NCBI GenBank assembly: GCA_021775755.1
Contig: JAJFHE010000075.1
Location: forward strand, 1 to 64,000
Direction of reading: 5' to 3'
Length of the DNA: 64,000 nt
From: Hyphomicrobiales bacterium
GTDB lineage: Bacteria > Pseudomonadota > Alphaproteobacteria > Rhizobiales > JAJFHB01
How positions within the stretch are numbered: position 1 is the stretch's first letter; the number at the start of each line of letters is the position of its first letter. The position numbers and the translations under genes are program-made. Of this stretch, positions 17,660 through 26,165 are shown piece by piece. Below the pieces are notes generated by a model. That model was given only the letters and a program-made list of their open reading frames with translations. It made no database searches and was not told the origin of the DNA.

Positions 17660-18481
17660 ATGAACAGGGCGCCCAATCATAATCTAATCCGTGAATTTGC
17701 AGCACTTGGGGTTGCGCAGGGCGATATTGTGATGCTGCATTCATCGTTCAAGGCGCTGGGCCCGGTGCCGGGCGGGCCGAAGGCGGTTGTCGAGGCGCTT
17801 ACGGCGGCGGTTGGACCGGATGGTGGCGTGCTTGTATTCGTCTCCTGGGACCGCTCACCTTACGAGGCAAACGCCAGCGGCGGGGGATTGAGTACGGCGG
17901 ACCGCGAGGTATGGCCGGCGTTCGATCAAAATCACTCGGGCATACGCCGTAACTATGCCGGTGCCATCGGCGAAGCATTGCTGAACCATCGCGAAGCCTA
18001 CCGCAGTGCAAATCCCGACCGCTCGCTCGCGGCGCTGGGGAGTGGCGCTGTGGCACTCATAACAGACCATCAGCTGGCGCACGGATTTGGTCCAGGATCG
18101 CCTCTGGAGCGCTTCGTGCAGGCCGGCGGCAAAACGTTGATGCTTGGCGCGCCGGCATCGTCGCTCACTCTGGTCCACTATGCAGAGTACCTGGCGGATG
18201 TGCCGGACAAGCAGTGCATCGCCTATGATGTTCCGGTTCTGGAGAACGGTGAAAAAGTCTGGCGGCAAACCACGCAGATGAACCGTGACGGCTTTACCGT
18301 CGCGGCGCAACGGGCCGGGCAGGACTGGGTGGCGGCAACGGCGACAGCCTATTTCTCAACCGGTCGCCACAGCGCCGGCTGCGTCGGCCGGGCCGCCGCG
18401 CAATTGATTGAGGCGAAGGACTTCGTGGCGTTTGCAGTACATTTTCTAGAACGGAATTGTGGTCCCCGTTCTCAAGCCTGA
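17660..18481 (+). CDS. AAC(3)-family aminoglycoside N3-acetyltransferase-like protein
   Basis: This 273-residue protein matches the antibiotic N-acetyltransferase AAC(3)/YokD fold. Visible family segments are GDIVMLHSSFKALGPVPGG near the start, YRSANPDRSLAALG, GFGPGSPLERF, and GKTLMLGAP followed by LTLVHYAEYLAD. The histidine within LVHYAEYLA corresponds to the region carrying a conserved active-site histidine. The family uses acetyl-CoA; true drug targets cannot be assumed, since many chromosomal members are housekeeping acetyltransferases. It is divergent from the Tat-exported protein and its 3' end overlaps the convergent kinase gene by 10 bases. Nothing suggests a mobile context. Confidence 0.85.
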   Translation: MNRAPNHNLIREFAALGVAQGDIVMLHSSFKALGPVPGGPKAVVEALTAAVGPDGGVLVFVSWDRSPYEANASGGGLSTADREVWPAFDQNHSGIRRNYAGAIGEALLNHREAYRSANPDRSLAALGSGAVALITDHQLAHGFGPGSPLERFVQAGGKTLMLGAPASSLTLVHYAEYLADVPDKQCIAYDVPVLENGEKVWRQTTQMNRDGFTVAAQRAGQDWVAATATAYFSTGRHSAGCVGRAAAQLIEAKDFVAFAVHFLERNCGPRSQA

Positions 18482-20496
18482 AGGCTTTGAGCGGGCACCT
18501 CGGTATCGACAATGCCTGCCCTGGAGCATCGCACCAGCGCGGTGTGCAGTGCACGGGCATCGATCGGCTTTGAGACATACTCCGTAAAGCCCTGAGCGAG
18601 GTATCTTTCGCGGTCGCCGTGCATGGCGTTTGCGGTCAGCGCAATGACCGGGATGCTGGCGCTCTCGCCTTCGAGGGCGCGGATTTCCGCCGTTGCCGTT
18701 ATGCCATCCATGACGGGCATCTGAACATCCATCAGCACAATGTCGAACCCGCCGGCCTTAACGGCTTCCAGGGCCAGAGACCCGTTTTCGACAACGGCGG
18801 CTTTGATGCCGAAACTGTCGAGAATGGCTTTGATCACCATGCGGTTGACGTGATTGTCTTCCGCCACAAGGATCTGCAGATCCTCAAGCCCGGATTGTGT
18901 CCCGTCATCGTCCGGCGTGTCCTGGTCGTTGTTCAACACAACCTTGTCGGCCTCTTCGCCGATGTCGCATTCGATCGTAAACCAGAATGCGGATCCGCTG
19001 CCCGCCTCGCTGGACACGCCGATTGTACCATCCATCAACGCCACGAGTTCGCGGCAGATCGAAAGCCCCAGGCCACTGCCGCCGAAGCGCCGTGTAATCG
19101 ACGTGTCGGCTTGCGTGAACCGGTCGAATATCGAGCTTTGCACATCGGAGTCGATGCCTGGGCCGGTATCGCGCACCTGAAATGCGATCCGGGCTCGGTT
19201 ACCGGCCAGCGCGCTCCACGTCACGGTCATGCTCACTTCGCCGGCATCGGTGAATTTGATCGCGTTGCTGAGCAGGTTCTGTATCACCTGGCGCAACCGC
19301 GTTGGGTCGGAGTGAATGAGGGGCAGCAGTTCATCGGGCGTCTCAAGCGTGAAGGTGAGGCCTTTATCCGCGATGATCCCGGTCCACAGCTCTGTAACCC
19401 GTTTCACCATATGCTCAAGATCGAATGTCAGATATTCGAGCTTCAGCGAACCGGTTTCCACTTTTGTCAGGTCGAGCATGTCGTTGAGCAGGCTCATGAG
19501 CCCCCAGCCGGATTCCTTGATCAGGGCGAGTTGGTTATTCTGCTCCCGGCTCAAAGTTGTATCCATGAGCGTTTCGGTGAGGCCGAGCACGCCGTTCAGC
19601 GGCGTGCGCAATTCGTGGCTCATGACGGCCAGGAATTCCGATTTTGCGTTCGATGCCGCGTGGGCCTCGTCGCGCGCAGTCACAAGTTCGACCGTGCGCT
19701 CCTTGACGCGCCGTTCCAGGTTGGCCTGCGCGCTCTGCAGTTCGTCTTCATACTCTTCCTGGCGATCCTGCATCTTGTTGAACTGGCGGACGACGACACC
19801 CATCTCGTCTTCGGAAGACCAGTTGACGCGTTTGCGGCGCAAGTTCTGGCCAGTGCTGTGAATGGCTTCCAGAAGACGCGATAGCGGCGTGTCGATGGTG
19901 CGGCGGAAGGCGACAAGCGCGGCCGTTATCGAGGCCAGAAGCCACAGCGCGATGATCGCGACGTCGAGATAGAGGTGCTTGGTGACCAGTTCGCTGATGC
20001 GGGTGTCGGTGGCGATGAGGCTCAGTTCGCCAAGCAGTTCGGTGCTGTCGCCGCTGCCCGATACAATTGCATGGCTTGAGTTGATCACCTGGCCTTGATG
20101 ATGAGGACTTATGACGCCGGATTGCGCCATCAGGCGCCCGCGATGATCGCTCACCGCGGCCATAACGAAATCGCTGTCTTTGAGGATCGCGTCCAGTACT
20201 AGCTGCATGCGGTCCCCTTCAAGGTTCCACAGCGGTGCTGCAAGGATGTCGCTCTGAATGGCGAGCACCTCGTCCAGCTTTTCCTCAAGTTCGCGCAACG
20301 CGGCGTTGTAGGAAGCATACTCCCAGGCCGAAAACAGAATAATCGTCGGCACGAACGCAATCAGGAGATTGAAAGCGAGAAATTTAAAGCGCAGGGAAAG
20401 CCCCTTGGTGCGGCGCATGGCGGCGCCATCTGCAATAGGGTTTGTGCGCACCGCGCTGCCGGGAGCGACAGTCGAAGATGTGGGCGCGTCAGTCAT
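18472..20496 (-). CDS. Hybrid sensor histidine kinase with receiver domain
   Basis: A 674-residue membrane kinase. Order: cytoplasmic N-terminus, TM1 (about residues 37-57), periplasmic sensing region, TM2 (178-197), HAMP-like linker, coiled coil, HisKA domain with the phospho-acceptor His294 (MSHELRTPLNG), HATPase with NLLSNAIKFT, DTGPGID and GGSGLGLSIC, and a receiver with Asp590 (LMDVQMPVMDG). No output domain follows the receiver, so phosphate must pass to a separate protein. Its ATG overlaps the stop of a periplasmic binding protein gene by 4 bases, which strongly suggests that this protein supplies the periplasmic signal. Confidence 0.93.
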   Translation of the reverse strand: MTDAPTSSTVAPGSAVRTNPIADGAAMRRTKGLSLRFKFLAFNLLIAFVPTIILFSAWEYASYNAALRELEEKLDEVLAIQSDILAAPLWNLEGDRMQLVLDAILKDSDFVMAAVSDHRGRLMAQSGVISPHHQGQVINSSHAIVSGSGDSTELLGELSLIATDTRISELVTKHLYLDVAIIALWLLASITAALVAFRRTIDTPLSRLLEAIHSTGQNLRRKRVNWSSEDEMGVVVRQFNKMQDRQEEYEDELQSAQANLERRVKERTVELVTARDEAHAASNAKSEFLAVMSHELRTPLNGVLGLTETLMDTTLSREQNNQLALIKESGWGLMSLLNDMLDLTKVETGSLKLEYLTFDLEHMVKRVTELWTGIIADKGLTFTLETPDELLPLIHSDPTRLRQVIQNLLSNAIKFTDAGEVSMTVTWSALAGNRARIAFQVRDTGPGIDSDVQSSIFDRFTQADTSITRRFGGSGLGLSICRELVALMDGTIGVSSEAGSGSAFWFTIECDIGEEADKVVLNNDQDTPDDDGTQSGLEDLQILVAEDNHVNRMVIKAILDSFGIKAAVVENGSLALEAVKAGGFDIVLMDVQMPVMDGITATAEIRALEGESASIPVIALTANAMHGDRERYLAQGFTEYVSKPIDARALHTALVRCSRAGIVDTEVPAQSLQA

Positions 20497-21269
20497 TGCG
20501 TTTCGGCGGCCGAGATTTCCTGTTCGGTATCTTGATACCGCGCCGCGATTTCGTTCAACGCGCCTTCGGCCCGCAGGTCCTCGAGGATAGTGTTCAACTG
20601 TCCGATCAGATCATCTTCGACGGAACGATTGCAGGCGATGCCCATTTGCGTTTCGCGAAACGTGAACAGCGGCGTAATGGCGACACCCGCCTGGGCGGCA
20701 AGGAACGGGCCGAGATGGTTGCCGGATGCCCAAAGCTCAAATCGCCGGGCTTGCAGTTTCTTTGGGTTCACGTCGTCGTGCGCCGCAAGGTCCAGATTGA
20801 AACCCTGCTGTTCCAGATAGATTGCCACGGCGTCGCCCTTGTATCCGCCGACGGTGTATTCACGCGCGTCGTCGAGCGAGTTGATTTCAATGCCGGTTCC
20901 CGCGCGCCCGAAAAACACCCAGTCGTTCCCAACCAGCGGGCCGACCCATTTGAACAGAGGCTTGCGCTCCTCGGTGATCGTCGTGGAAAAAACGCAGGTA
21001 TCTGTTTCGTTCAGCGCCATGTCGTAAGCGCGTTGCCAGGGCAGGAACTTCATCCGGTATTTGACCTTGGCGCGCACCATCAACTCACGCACGATATCGG
21101 TTGAAATTCCGACAATGCGCCGCGTGCTTGGCTCCTGCATATTGAAGGGCGGATAGTTTTCCGTGGTCAACGTCAGATACGGCGACTCTGCATGTGCCGG
21201 TTGAAACACAAGGCCGGCGCAAAGGCCGAGAACCACGGCGATCGCGCGCCGTACTGACTGATTGCACAT
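20493..21269 (-). CDS. Periplasmic amino-acid-type substrate-binding protein (SBP_bac_3)
   Basis: A 258-residue family-3 solute-binding protein with a signal peptide (AIAVVLGLCAGLVFQPAHA). Fold markers include YLTLTTENYPPFN, GISTDIVRELM, a hinge around FKWVGPLV and a closing helix with LNTILEDLRAEGALNEIAARY. I use the ATG at 21269, behind GGGAG, rather than an in-frame start at 21302. No ABC permease or ATPase genes are adjacent. It overlaps the hybrid kinase gene by 4 bases, so it is more likely the sensing subunit of that kinase, like the binding-protein domains fused into BvgS-type kinases, than a transport protein. Confidence 0.87.
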   Translation of the reverse strand: MCNQSVRRAIAVVLGLCAGLVFQPAHAESPYLTLTTENYPPFNMQEPSTRRIVGISTDIVRELMVRAKVKYRMKFLPWQRAYDMALNETDTCVFSTTITEERKPLFKWVGPLVGNDWVFFGRAGTGIEINSLDDAREYTVGGYKGDAVAIYLEQQGFNLDLAAHDDVNPKKLQARRFELWASGNHLGPFLAAQAGVAITPLFTFRETQMGIACNRSVEDDLIGQLNTILEDLRAEGALNEIAARYQDTEQEISAAETQ

Positions 21270-21570
21270 TTTAGCTGCTCCCGCCGGTCGACAACGTTTC
21301 ATTTCAATACCGGCAACCTACGCTGGTGCAGTTAATTTGACGTTTAGAAGAGTGTGAATTTATCTAATTGATTGATTTGTAAGCGTTTTATAGTTTGGAT
21401 GAATGCACCGGGTTTTATGCTTCGCTCCTCCAGAAAAGCCGCCGAAGTGTGATCCAGATTTCAGGCCGGGGGCATGACGCGGCCTACATTGAGCTTATGA
21501 GATGACGGGATCACAGCCGCGATGGCGGCGGCCCGCGAACGCAACGCAAACACCTCAGGAGTTCAAGCAG
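21270..21570. other. AT-rich divergent intergenic region
   Basis: About 300 bases between the binding-protein/kinase operon and a small plus-strand gene. The part from 21330 to 21440 is much more AT-rich than its surroundings and probably contains promoters for both directions. I see no clear operator palindrome, RNA gene or further reading frame. Confidence 0.5.
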
Positions 21571-21741
21571 ATGACAGACCGCCGCTTTATGACAGACGAT
21601 CTCGAAGACAGCGAAGAGTTGAGCTTTGAGCTGCAAGAAATGCTCGGCATGCTCAGCCGCCTCGATGGCGTCGGCGATCTTGCCGAAGCAGCATCGAACG
21701 AATACGGCGATGCCCTCGAACTCAGCGGGTTCGACTACTAA
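21571..21741 (+). CDS. Small acidic protein of unknown function
   Basis: A 56-residue protein (MTDRRFMTDDLEDSEELSF at the start, ending SGFDY) that is strongly acidic and has no signal peptide or membrane segment. AGGAG 9 bases upstream supports the ATG at 21571; an upstream in-frame start at 21502 lacks one. Codon use and the clean ribosome site make it a likely real gene, but I do not recognise a family. A 7-bp stem-loop follows the stop. Confidence 0.55.
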   Translation: MTDRRFMTDDLEDSEELSFELQEMLGMLSRLDGVGDLAEAASNEYGDALELSGFDY

Positions 21742-21756
21742 GTGATTTCCACAGCC

Positions 21757-21779
21757 GCCTCCCGGGAAAATTGGGAGGC
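21757..21779. terminator. Stem-loop after small acidic protein gene
   Basis: GCCTCCC (21757-21763) pairs with GGGAGGC (21773-21779) across a 9-base loop, 16 bases after the stop codon. An A-rich rather than T-rich stretch follows, so it may be a stability element instead of a standard terminator. Confidence 0.45.
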
Positions 21780-21888
21780 AAATTAAAATCGGACATCATT
21801 GAAACATGCTCCCCGCACGGTATACTCTCGCCTTGAGAGGATGTCGGGTCGAGTGCCGGCCGGGCGAACATGAAAGAATGAGGTCCCA

Positions 21889-22524
21889 ATGCAGTTCCTT
21901 ACACGTTTGCTCGGATTCGCTGTTATCGCGATCCTTGTTACCGCCCAAGAGGCACCGGCCCAAACGATCGATTGCAATGACGCGTTCACGCCGGATGAAA
22001 CCACTGTTTGCGCGCGCCGTGGCCTGAAGCGCCTCGACCGCAATCTCGGCGAACTCTTTGAAGATGTCGTACGCGATGCGCCGCGCAATCTGCGCTACAT
22101 GATCCGTGAACAACAAGCTGCGTGGGTGCGTGCGCGCAACCGCTGCCGAACCGACCGGCGCTGTATCCGCGCGCATTACCAGGCCCGCATTCGCGAGCTT
22201 AACGTGACGCTCGGCGACGATGACGATGATCCCCAAGCCCCGGCCGCGCCGCAGCCGCCTGCAGTAGTCGCCGGATGCACCATCTTTGAGCACTTCAACT
22301 ATCGCGGCCGGCAGGTGTTTATCCAGCCGAACACGCAACAGTCGTTTTTCGCGACCGCCTACGACAACATGGCAAGCTCGGTCCGCATCAGCGGGCAGTG
22401 CCGTCTGCGCGCCTTCCGGCGGGCAACGTTCAGCGGCCGCGATCAGACCTATCAGGCTGACACGTCGCAGTTCGGCGGTGCCATGAACGAGAGAATTTCG
22501 TCCGTTCAGTGCCTCTGCAGGTAG
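21889..22524 (+). CDS. Exported protein with LprI-like (DUF1311) and beta/gamma-crystallin-like domains
   Basis: A 211-residue exported protein. The signal peptide covers about residues 1-25. An LprI/DUF1311 domain follows, with DCNDAFTPDETTVCARRGLKRLD and REQQAAWVRARNRC, whose cysteines probably form disulfides; the family includes a lysozyme inhibitor. After a Pro/Ala linker comes a beta/gamma-crystallin-like domain (CTIFEHFNYRGRQVFIQPN, then SGQCRLRAFRRATFSGRDQTYQAD), as also found in I36-type peptidase inhibitors. The combination suggests an envelope-protective or inhibitor role, which is inference. It is followed by a stem-loop and another exported protein on the same strand. Confidence 0.8.
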   Translation: MQFLTRLLGFAVIAILVTAQEAPAQTIDCNDAFTPDETTVCARRGLKRLDRNLGELFEDVVRDAPRNLRYMIREQQAAWVRARNRCRTDRRCIRAHYQARIRELNVTLGDDDDDPQAPAAPQPPAVVAGCTIFEHFNYRGRQVFIQPNTQQSFFATAYDNMASSVRISGQCRLRAFRRATFSGRDQTYQADTSQFGGAMNERISSVQCLCR

Positions 22525-22531
22525 GTGTGCC

Positions 22532-22547
22532 GGCTGCCCCGGCAGCC
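22532..22547. other. Intercistronic stem-loop
   Basis: GGCTGCC and GGCAGCC form a perfect 7-bp stem with a 2-base nominal loop (the inner pair would open to a tetraloop). It is 8 bases after the stop of the LprI/crystallin-like gene and 34 before the next start. It could end or stabilise the upstream message. Confidence 0.45.
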
Positions 22548-22580
22548 TGACGATCAGCACTTGAAAGAAGGACTGTGGTT

Positions 22581-23417
22581 ATGAAACCGACAGTGGGTTT
22601 GGCTTGTCTGCTAGCGATTGTCTGCCTGATCATATCCGGACAAAACGCCGTGGCGGGCGAATGGGTCGCGCGCCACGGCATGTCGGGCGGTCAATATCAA
22701 TCGGCCTTCGATCAATATACCGGGCAGGGCTACCGGCTGGTTGCGGTTGACGGCTATGCGGTGGGATCCGCCGTCCAGTATGCGGCGATCTGGGAGAAGA
22801 CGGGAGGCCCGGGCTGGGTTGCCCGGCACGGTCTTAACGCATCTGCGTACCAGACCGCCTTCAACCAGTATTCCGGTCAATCCTACCGGCCGCGCGACAT
22901 TAGCGCGACGGCAGGCGGCCAGGGCTCGGGCACGTTTGCGGCGTTGTGGGATCAAAGTCCCGGCGGCTGGGTCGCCCGGCACGGCCTGACGTCGGCGCAG
23001 TATCAGCAGGCCTTCGACAAGTTCGTCGGCCAGGATTACCGCCTTGCCGATGTCGAAGGTTATGCGGGCGCGGGCGGTGTGGTGCGCTATGCCGCGCTTT
23101 GGGTGAAGAGCGGCAACAGCGCCTGGCGCGCGCGCCACGGCCTCACCAGCGCCCAATACCAGTCAGCTTTTGACCAGACGGTGGGACAGGGTTACCGGCT
23201 GACCCATGTGGACGGCTACTGGACACCTGCCGGTGTGCGCTATGCCGCGATTTGGGAAAAAACCGGCGGCGGTCAGTGGGCGGCGCGTCACGGTTTGAGC
23301 TCGGCGCAATACCAAGCGGCATTCAATCAGTATGTCGGGCAGGGTTACCGGCTCGTCCATGTGAGCGGTTACTGGGACGGCCAGCAGGCGCGCTATGCCG
23401 CGATCTGGTCGAAGTAG
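22581..23417 (+). CDS. Exported protein with five BTRD1-type tandem repeats
   Basis: A 278-residue protein with a signal peptide (about residues 1-26) followed only by five repeats of about 51 residues. Each follows the pattern W-x-ARHGL-x3-QYQ-x-AF-x-Q-x2-GQ-x-YR-x-(12-16)-(R/Q)YAA-(I/L)W, the bacterial tandem repeat domain 1 also seen as the accessory domain of secreted polyglycine hydrolase-like enzymes. The repeated tryptophans fall at residues 28, 79, 130, 182 and 233. No catalytic domain accompanies the repeats. AAGAAGGA sits 8 bases before the ATG at 22581. Role is unknown; binding at the cell surface or in the periplasm is the simplest guess. Confidence 0.85.
   Translation: MKPTVGLACLLAIVCLIISGQNAVAGEWVARHGMSGGQYQSAFDQYTGQGYRLVAVDGYAVGSAVQYAAIWEKTGGPGWVARHGLNASAYQTAFNQYSGQSYRPRDISATAGGQGSGTFAALWDQSPGGWVARHGLTSAQYQQAFDKFVGQDYRLADVEGYAGAGGVVRYAALWVKSGNSAWRARHGLTSAQYQSAFDQTVGQGYRLTHVDGYWTPAGVRYAAIWEKTGGGQWAARHGLSSAQYQAAFNQYVGQGYRLVHVSGYWDGQQARYAAIWSK
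22662..23417 (+). repeat. Five coding tandem repeats of about 153 bp
   Basis: The repeats begin at about 22662, 22815, 22968, 23124 and 23277, so the unit is 153 bp with one 156-bp copy. Copies 3 to 5 are the most alike; copy 2 is most diverged (SYRPRDISATAGG in place of GYRL-x-VDGY). The array ends at the stop codon. Confidence 0.8.
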
Positions 23418-23418
23418 T

Positions 23419-24510
23419 TCAGAACGCTGCCGGCAATGCCACCTCGAGAAGTTCCAGGTCGCTTGAGCAATCGTTGAAAGTGTAGCTCATGCCGGCTGGC
23501 ATGGCGAAGCAGTCACCGGCTTTGAGCGCTTGCGGCGCGTTGCCCCGGGCGGCTAGCGTGAGAGCACCCTCGAGCACGAAATGGAACAGGAACTCCACGT
23601 CGTGGACGCTCTCCTCGCCTTGCGGCGTGCCTGAAACCCGCGCGACCTTCACGCCGGCAAGCCCGTTCGTCGCCGCGCCGATGCCGAGGTCGCGCGCCTC
23701 AAATCCTGCAAGCCGCCAGGGTTGCCAGTCCGCCTTCTCAGCCTGGTGGAAGACAAAACGCTGACCGCCGAAATCGCGATCTGGCAAGGTGCGTCCCGTC
23801 GGCAGGGTCATGTCGTGGTCGACGCCGGTAATGTGATCGGCCGGGCAGCCCAGTTCGATCACCTCAAGGCCCTCGGAGCTCTCAAGCACGCGGTGCCTGA
23901 TCTCGGGCGGCTGCAGAAAGCAGTCGCCCGCCCGCAAGACCATCGGCTCGCCCTGATCCTCGTACGCCACGCGCACCCAGCCTTTGTAACAATAGATCAT
24001 CTGAAAGCGCACCTTGTGGAAGTGCACGTAGTCCGGCACCGGGCCGCCGCCTGGAATACGGATGTGGGAGGCGATGAAACGGCCGCCCTCGCGTTCGGGA
24101 ATGAGGTCGCGATATCCCATGCCGGCGCGCCCGGCGCTCCATTCGGACCCCTCCGATAGCCGCGTTACCACGAAGGATTGCGAAACCGGGGGGATGTCGA
24201 GAGGCGGGTTTGCATCCACCAGCTCGATTATGGTTCCGTTCGGGGCGGTCAGGCTTTCGGCACCGCCTCCGAGAGCCGCTGGATCGGAACAGTTCAAGCG
24301 CAAGGTTCCCGGCGTGCCCGTGGCGCCCCTCTCAATACGCACAGTCAGACCGTGACCGCTGAGGACCGCAATGGCGGGGTCGTCGGCGGGAAATATCGTG
24401 GAGATTCGGAACCCGAGCCGGTCCATGAAAAACGTAAGCATGTCATCGAGATTGCCGCAGGGCAGAACCACTTCCGCCGTTTCGATGCTGGGGGTTGTTT
24501 CCGTCGCCAT
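23419..24510 (-). CDS. Three-domain VOC-cupin-cupin protein
   Basis: A 363-residue protein made of an N-terminal glyoxalase/VOC-type domain (EVVLPCGNLDDMLTFFMDRLGF, residues 10-100) and two cupin domains. The first cupin has HIRIPGGGPVPDYVHFHKVRFQ with metal-ligand-like histidines; the second has HDVEFLFHFVLEGALTLAARG and a closing GDCFAMPAGMSYTF. These folds bind divalent metals and act as dioxygenases, isomerases or sensors. No specific reaction can be named. The ATG at 24510 lies 4 bases past the stop of the upstream GNAT gene; an in-frame GTG at 24525 would overlap it. The pair is probably one operon. Confidence 0.72.
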   Translation of the reverse strand: MATETTPSIETAEVVLPCGNLDDMLTFFMDRLGFRISTIFPADDPAIAVLSGHGLTVRIERGATGTPGTLRLNCSDPAALGGGAESLTAPNGTIIELVDANPPLDIPPVSQSFVVTRLSEGSEWSAGRAGMGYRDLIPEREGGRFIASHIRIPGGGPVPDYVHFHKVRFQMIYCYKGWVRVAYEDQGEPMVLRAGDCFLQPPEIRHRVLESSEGLEVIELGCPADHITGVDHDMTLPTGRTLPDRDFGGQRFVFHQAEKADWQPWRLAGFEARDLGIGAATNGLAGVKVARVSGTPQGEESVHDVEFLFHFVLEGALTLAARGNAPQALKAGDCFAMPAGMSYTFNDCSSDLELLEVALPAAF

Positions 24511-24514
24511 TTGT

Positions 24515-25018
24515 TCACAGTCCACTTAGGGGTTTTTCAAAGAACACACTGGTCTCGATATGATGCGGAGGCAATTCCGTATACGGACCGAAGGGCGGAC
24601 ACTCGCCAAATCCCTGTGCTTTGTAAAGGCCGATGGCGGCGTCCTGATAGACGCCGGTTTCGAGACGTAACAGGGGCAACCCGGCATCGCGGGCTTCGCC
24701 CTCAAGCCGGTCGAGCATTGTCTTTGCCACGCCGCGTCCGCGCATTTCGGGGCGCGTGTACATGCGCTTCAGTTCGGCAAAGCCATCGTAGAAAGCAACG
24801 CCGCCGCAGCCCACGGCCTCGCCATCGCGGCGCGCCAGAAACATGCGCACATGCGGCTCGAACAGGGCGTCAAGTGGCAGGGCGTGATGCTGGTCGGCAT
24901 GGTAGGGACCGCTCAAAGCTGCATCGAGTTCCCCAAGCAGCGCTTCAAGCTCTGCCGTGGCGCGTTCGATGCGTTCAAGTTCGACGGTCATGGGCCCAGA
25001 TGCCGGTTTTCGGTTCAT
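24515..25018 (-). CDS. GNAT-family N-acetyltransferase
   Basis: A 167-residue acetyltransferase with the acetyl-CoA-binding motif R-G-R-G-V-A-K-T (in RPEMRGRGVAKTML), an upstream strand VGCGGVAFYDGFAELKRMYT, and the C-terminal YKAQGFGECPPFGPYTE segment. The latter is common in small-molecule or metabolite acetyltransferases of this kind. Substrate unknown. It reads into the VOC-cupin-cupin gene with almost no gap, and the AraC gene lies just upstream on the same strand. Confidence 0.85.
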   Translation of the reverse strand: MNRKPASGPMTVELERIERATAELEALLGELDAALSGPYHADQHHALPLDALFEPHVRMFLARRDGEAVGCGGVAFYDGFAELKRMYTRPEMRGRGVAKTMLDRLEGEARDAGLPLLRLETGVYQDAAIGLYKAQGFGECPPFGPYTELPPHHIETSVFFEKPLSGL

Positions 25019-25085
25019 GTACTGCTGGAGGCAAATTTACCGCGCCGGTTGCTCAAGGTCATGGTGCAAGGTCGCCGCACCCACT

Positions 25086-25994
25086 CTAGCCCGCGGTGTT
25101 CCGGAACTGTGTGGGCGTCATGCCATACTCGCGCTTGAAGGCGCGCGCAAAGGCGATCTGAGAGTCATAGCCGGAACATTCGGCCACATCGGCGACGGTG
25201 CGGCCACCGCTCTGCAGAAGTTCACCGGCGTTGAGCATGCGCCATTTGGCAAGATACTCAATGGGCGCAAGGCCGATGCTCTGCCGGAAATGCTGCGCCA
25301 GACCTGAACGCGACATGCCGGCATGATGGGCAATGTCGGTCAAAGTCAGCGGTGCTGCGAAGTCGGCGTGAATGCGCTCCAGCGCGCGCTGCAGACGGGC
25401 ATCGCTCAAGGCGGACAGAAAGCCATTCAATCCGGGCCGATCCCGCACATGGGCGCGCAGGATCTGGATCAGCAGGACCTCGGCGAGACGTTCTGAAACC
25501 GATACCGCGCCGGGCTCCGAGCGCCGTGTTTCACAGATGAGGATCGGCAGGACCGACAGTGCCACAGGATCCATGAGTTCATGCAAGGCGTGCAGATGCA
25601 CGAGATCTGGTAAGCCCGTAATCAGGGGATGCGAGGGGTGCATTCGGTAGGCGTAGTGGCCGCAGATGAGGCCGGTTTCGGCGCCGCCTTCAGAAAACAT
25701 CGGCGTGGCGGTGGCAAGCGACGCCATGACGTCGCTGCCGGGTGCGGGCGTTCGCGCCGGCGCATCGGCCAGTGTGTGTGCGGCGCCACGGGGAAACAGC
25801 AAAACGTCACCGCTCGACAGGTCGAGCGTCTTACCTGCGGATTCCACGTAGCAGGTTCCGCGCGTCACGATGTGAAACTGCGCGAAGCCCGTGCCGGAGA
25901 TCTCCATTCCCCAGGGCGCATGAAACCCGCGCTGAAAATAGACGCAGGACTGCAGTCGTATCATTTTGAAGATCTGATCGAGGATGTCGTTCAA
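25086..25994 (-). CDS. AraC-family regulator with N-terminal cupin domain
   Basis: A 302-residue regulator: cupin sensor domain at the N-terminus (GTGFAQFHIVTRGTCYVES, LSSGDVLLFPRGAAHTLAD) and two helix-turn-helix motifs at the C-terminus (LTLTDIAHHAGMSRSGLAQHF and RTVADVAECSGYDSQIAFARAFKR). The start is taken as the TTG at 25994, which has AGGAG 7 bases upstream; an in-frame GTG at 26021 lacks one. The gene is divergent, by 171 bases, from an exported cupin gene that it may control. Confidence 0.88.
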   Translation of the reverse strand: MNDILDQIFKMIRLQSCVYFQRGFHAPWGMEISGTGFAQFHIVTRGTCYVESAGKTLDLSSGDVLLFPRGAAHTLADAPARTPAPGSDVMASLATATPMFSEGGAETGLICGHYAYRMHPSHPLITGLPDLVHLHALHELMDPVALSVLPILICETRRSEPGAVSVSERLAEVLLIQILRAHVRDRPGLNGFLSALSDARLQRALERIHADFAAPLTLTDIAHHAGMSRSGLAQHFRQSIGLAPIEYLAKWRMLNAGELLQSGGRTVADVAECSGYDSQIAFARAFKREYGMTPTQFRNTAG

Positions 25995-26165
25995 GAGGCA
26001 TCTCCTGATGCGTGTGTGCACGGCGTTCGGAAGTTCGCATGGACTGCCGTTTTTGTCGCCAGGTTTGGACGATCAGTTCAGTATTTTAGCGTTTCAATCA
26101 TTAATTGGCTTGAAATCACTCCTTATGGTCGTCTTTCAGTTTATCCAAAAGGGAGACCTAAAGTC

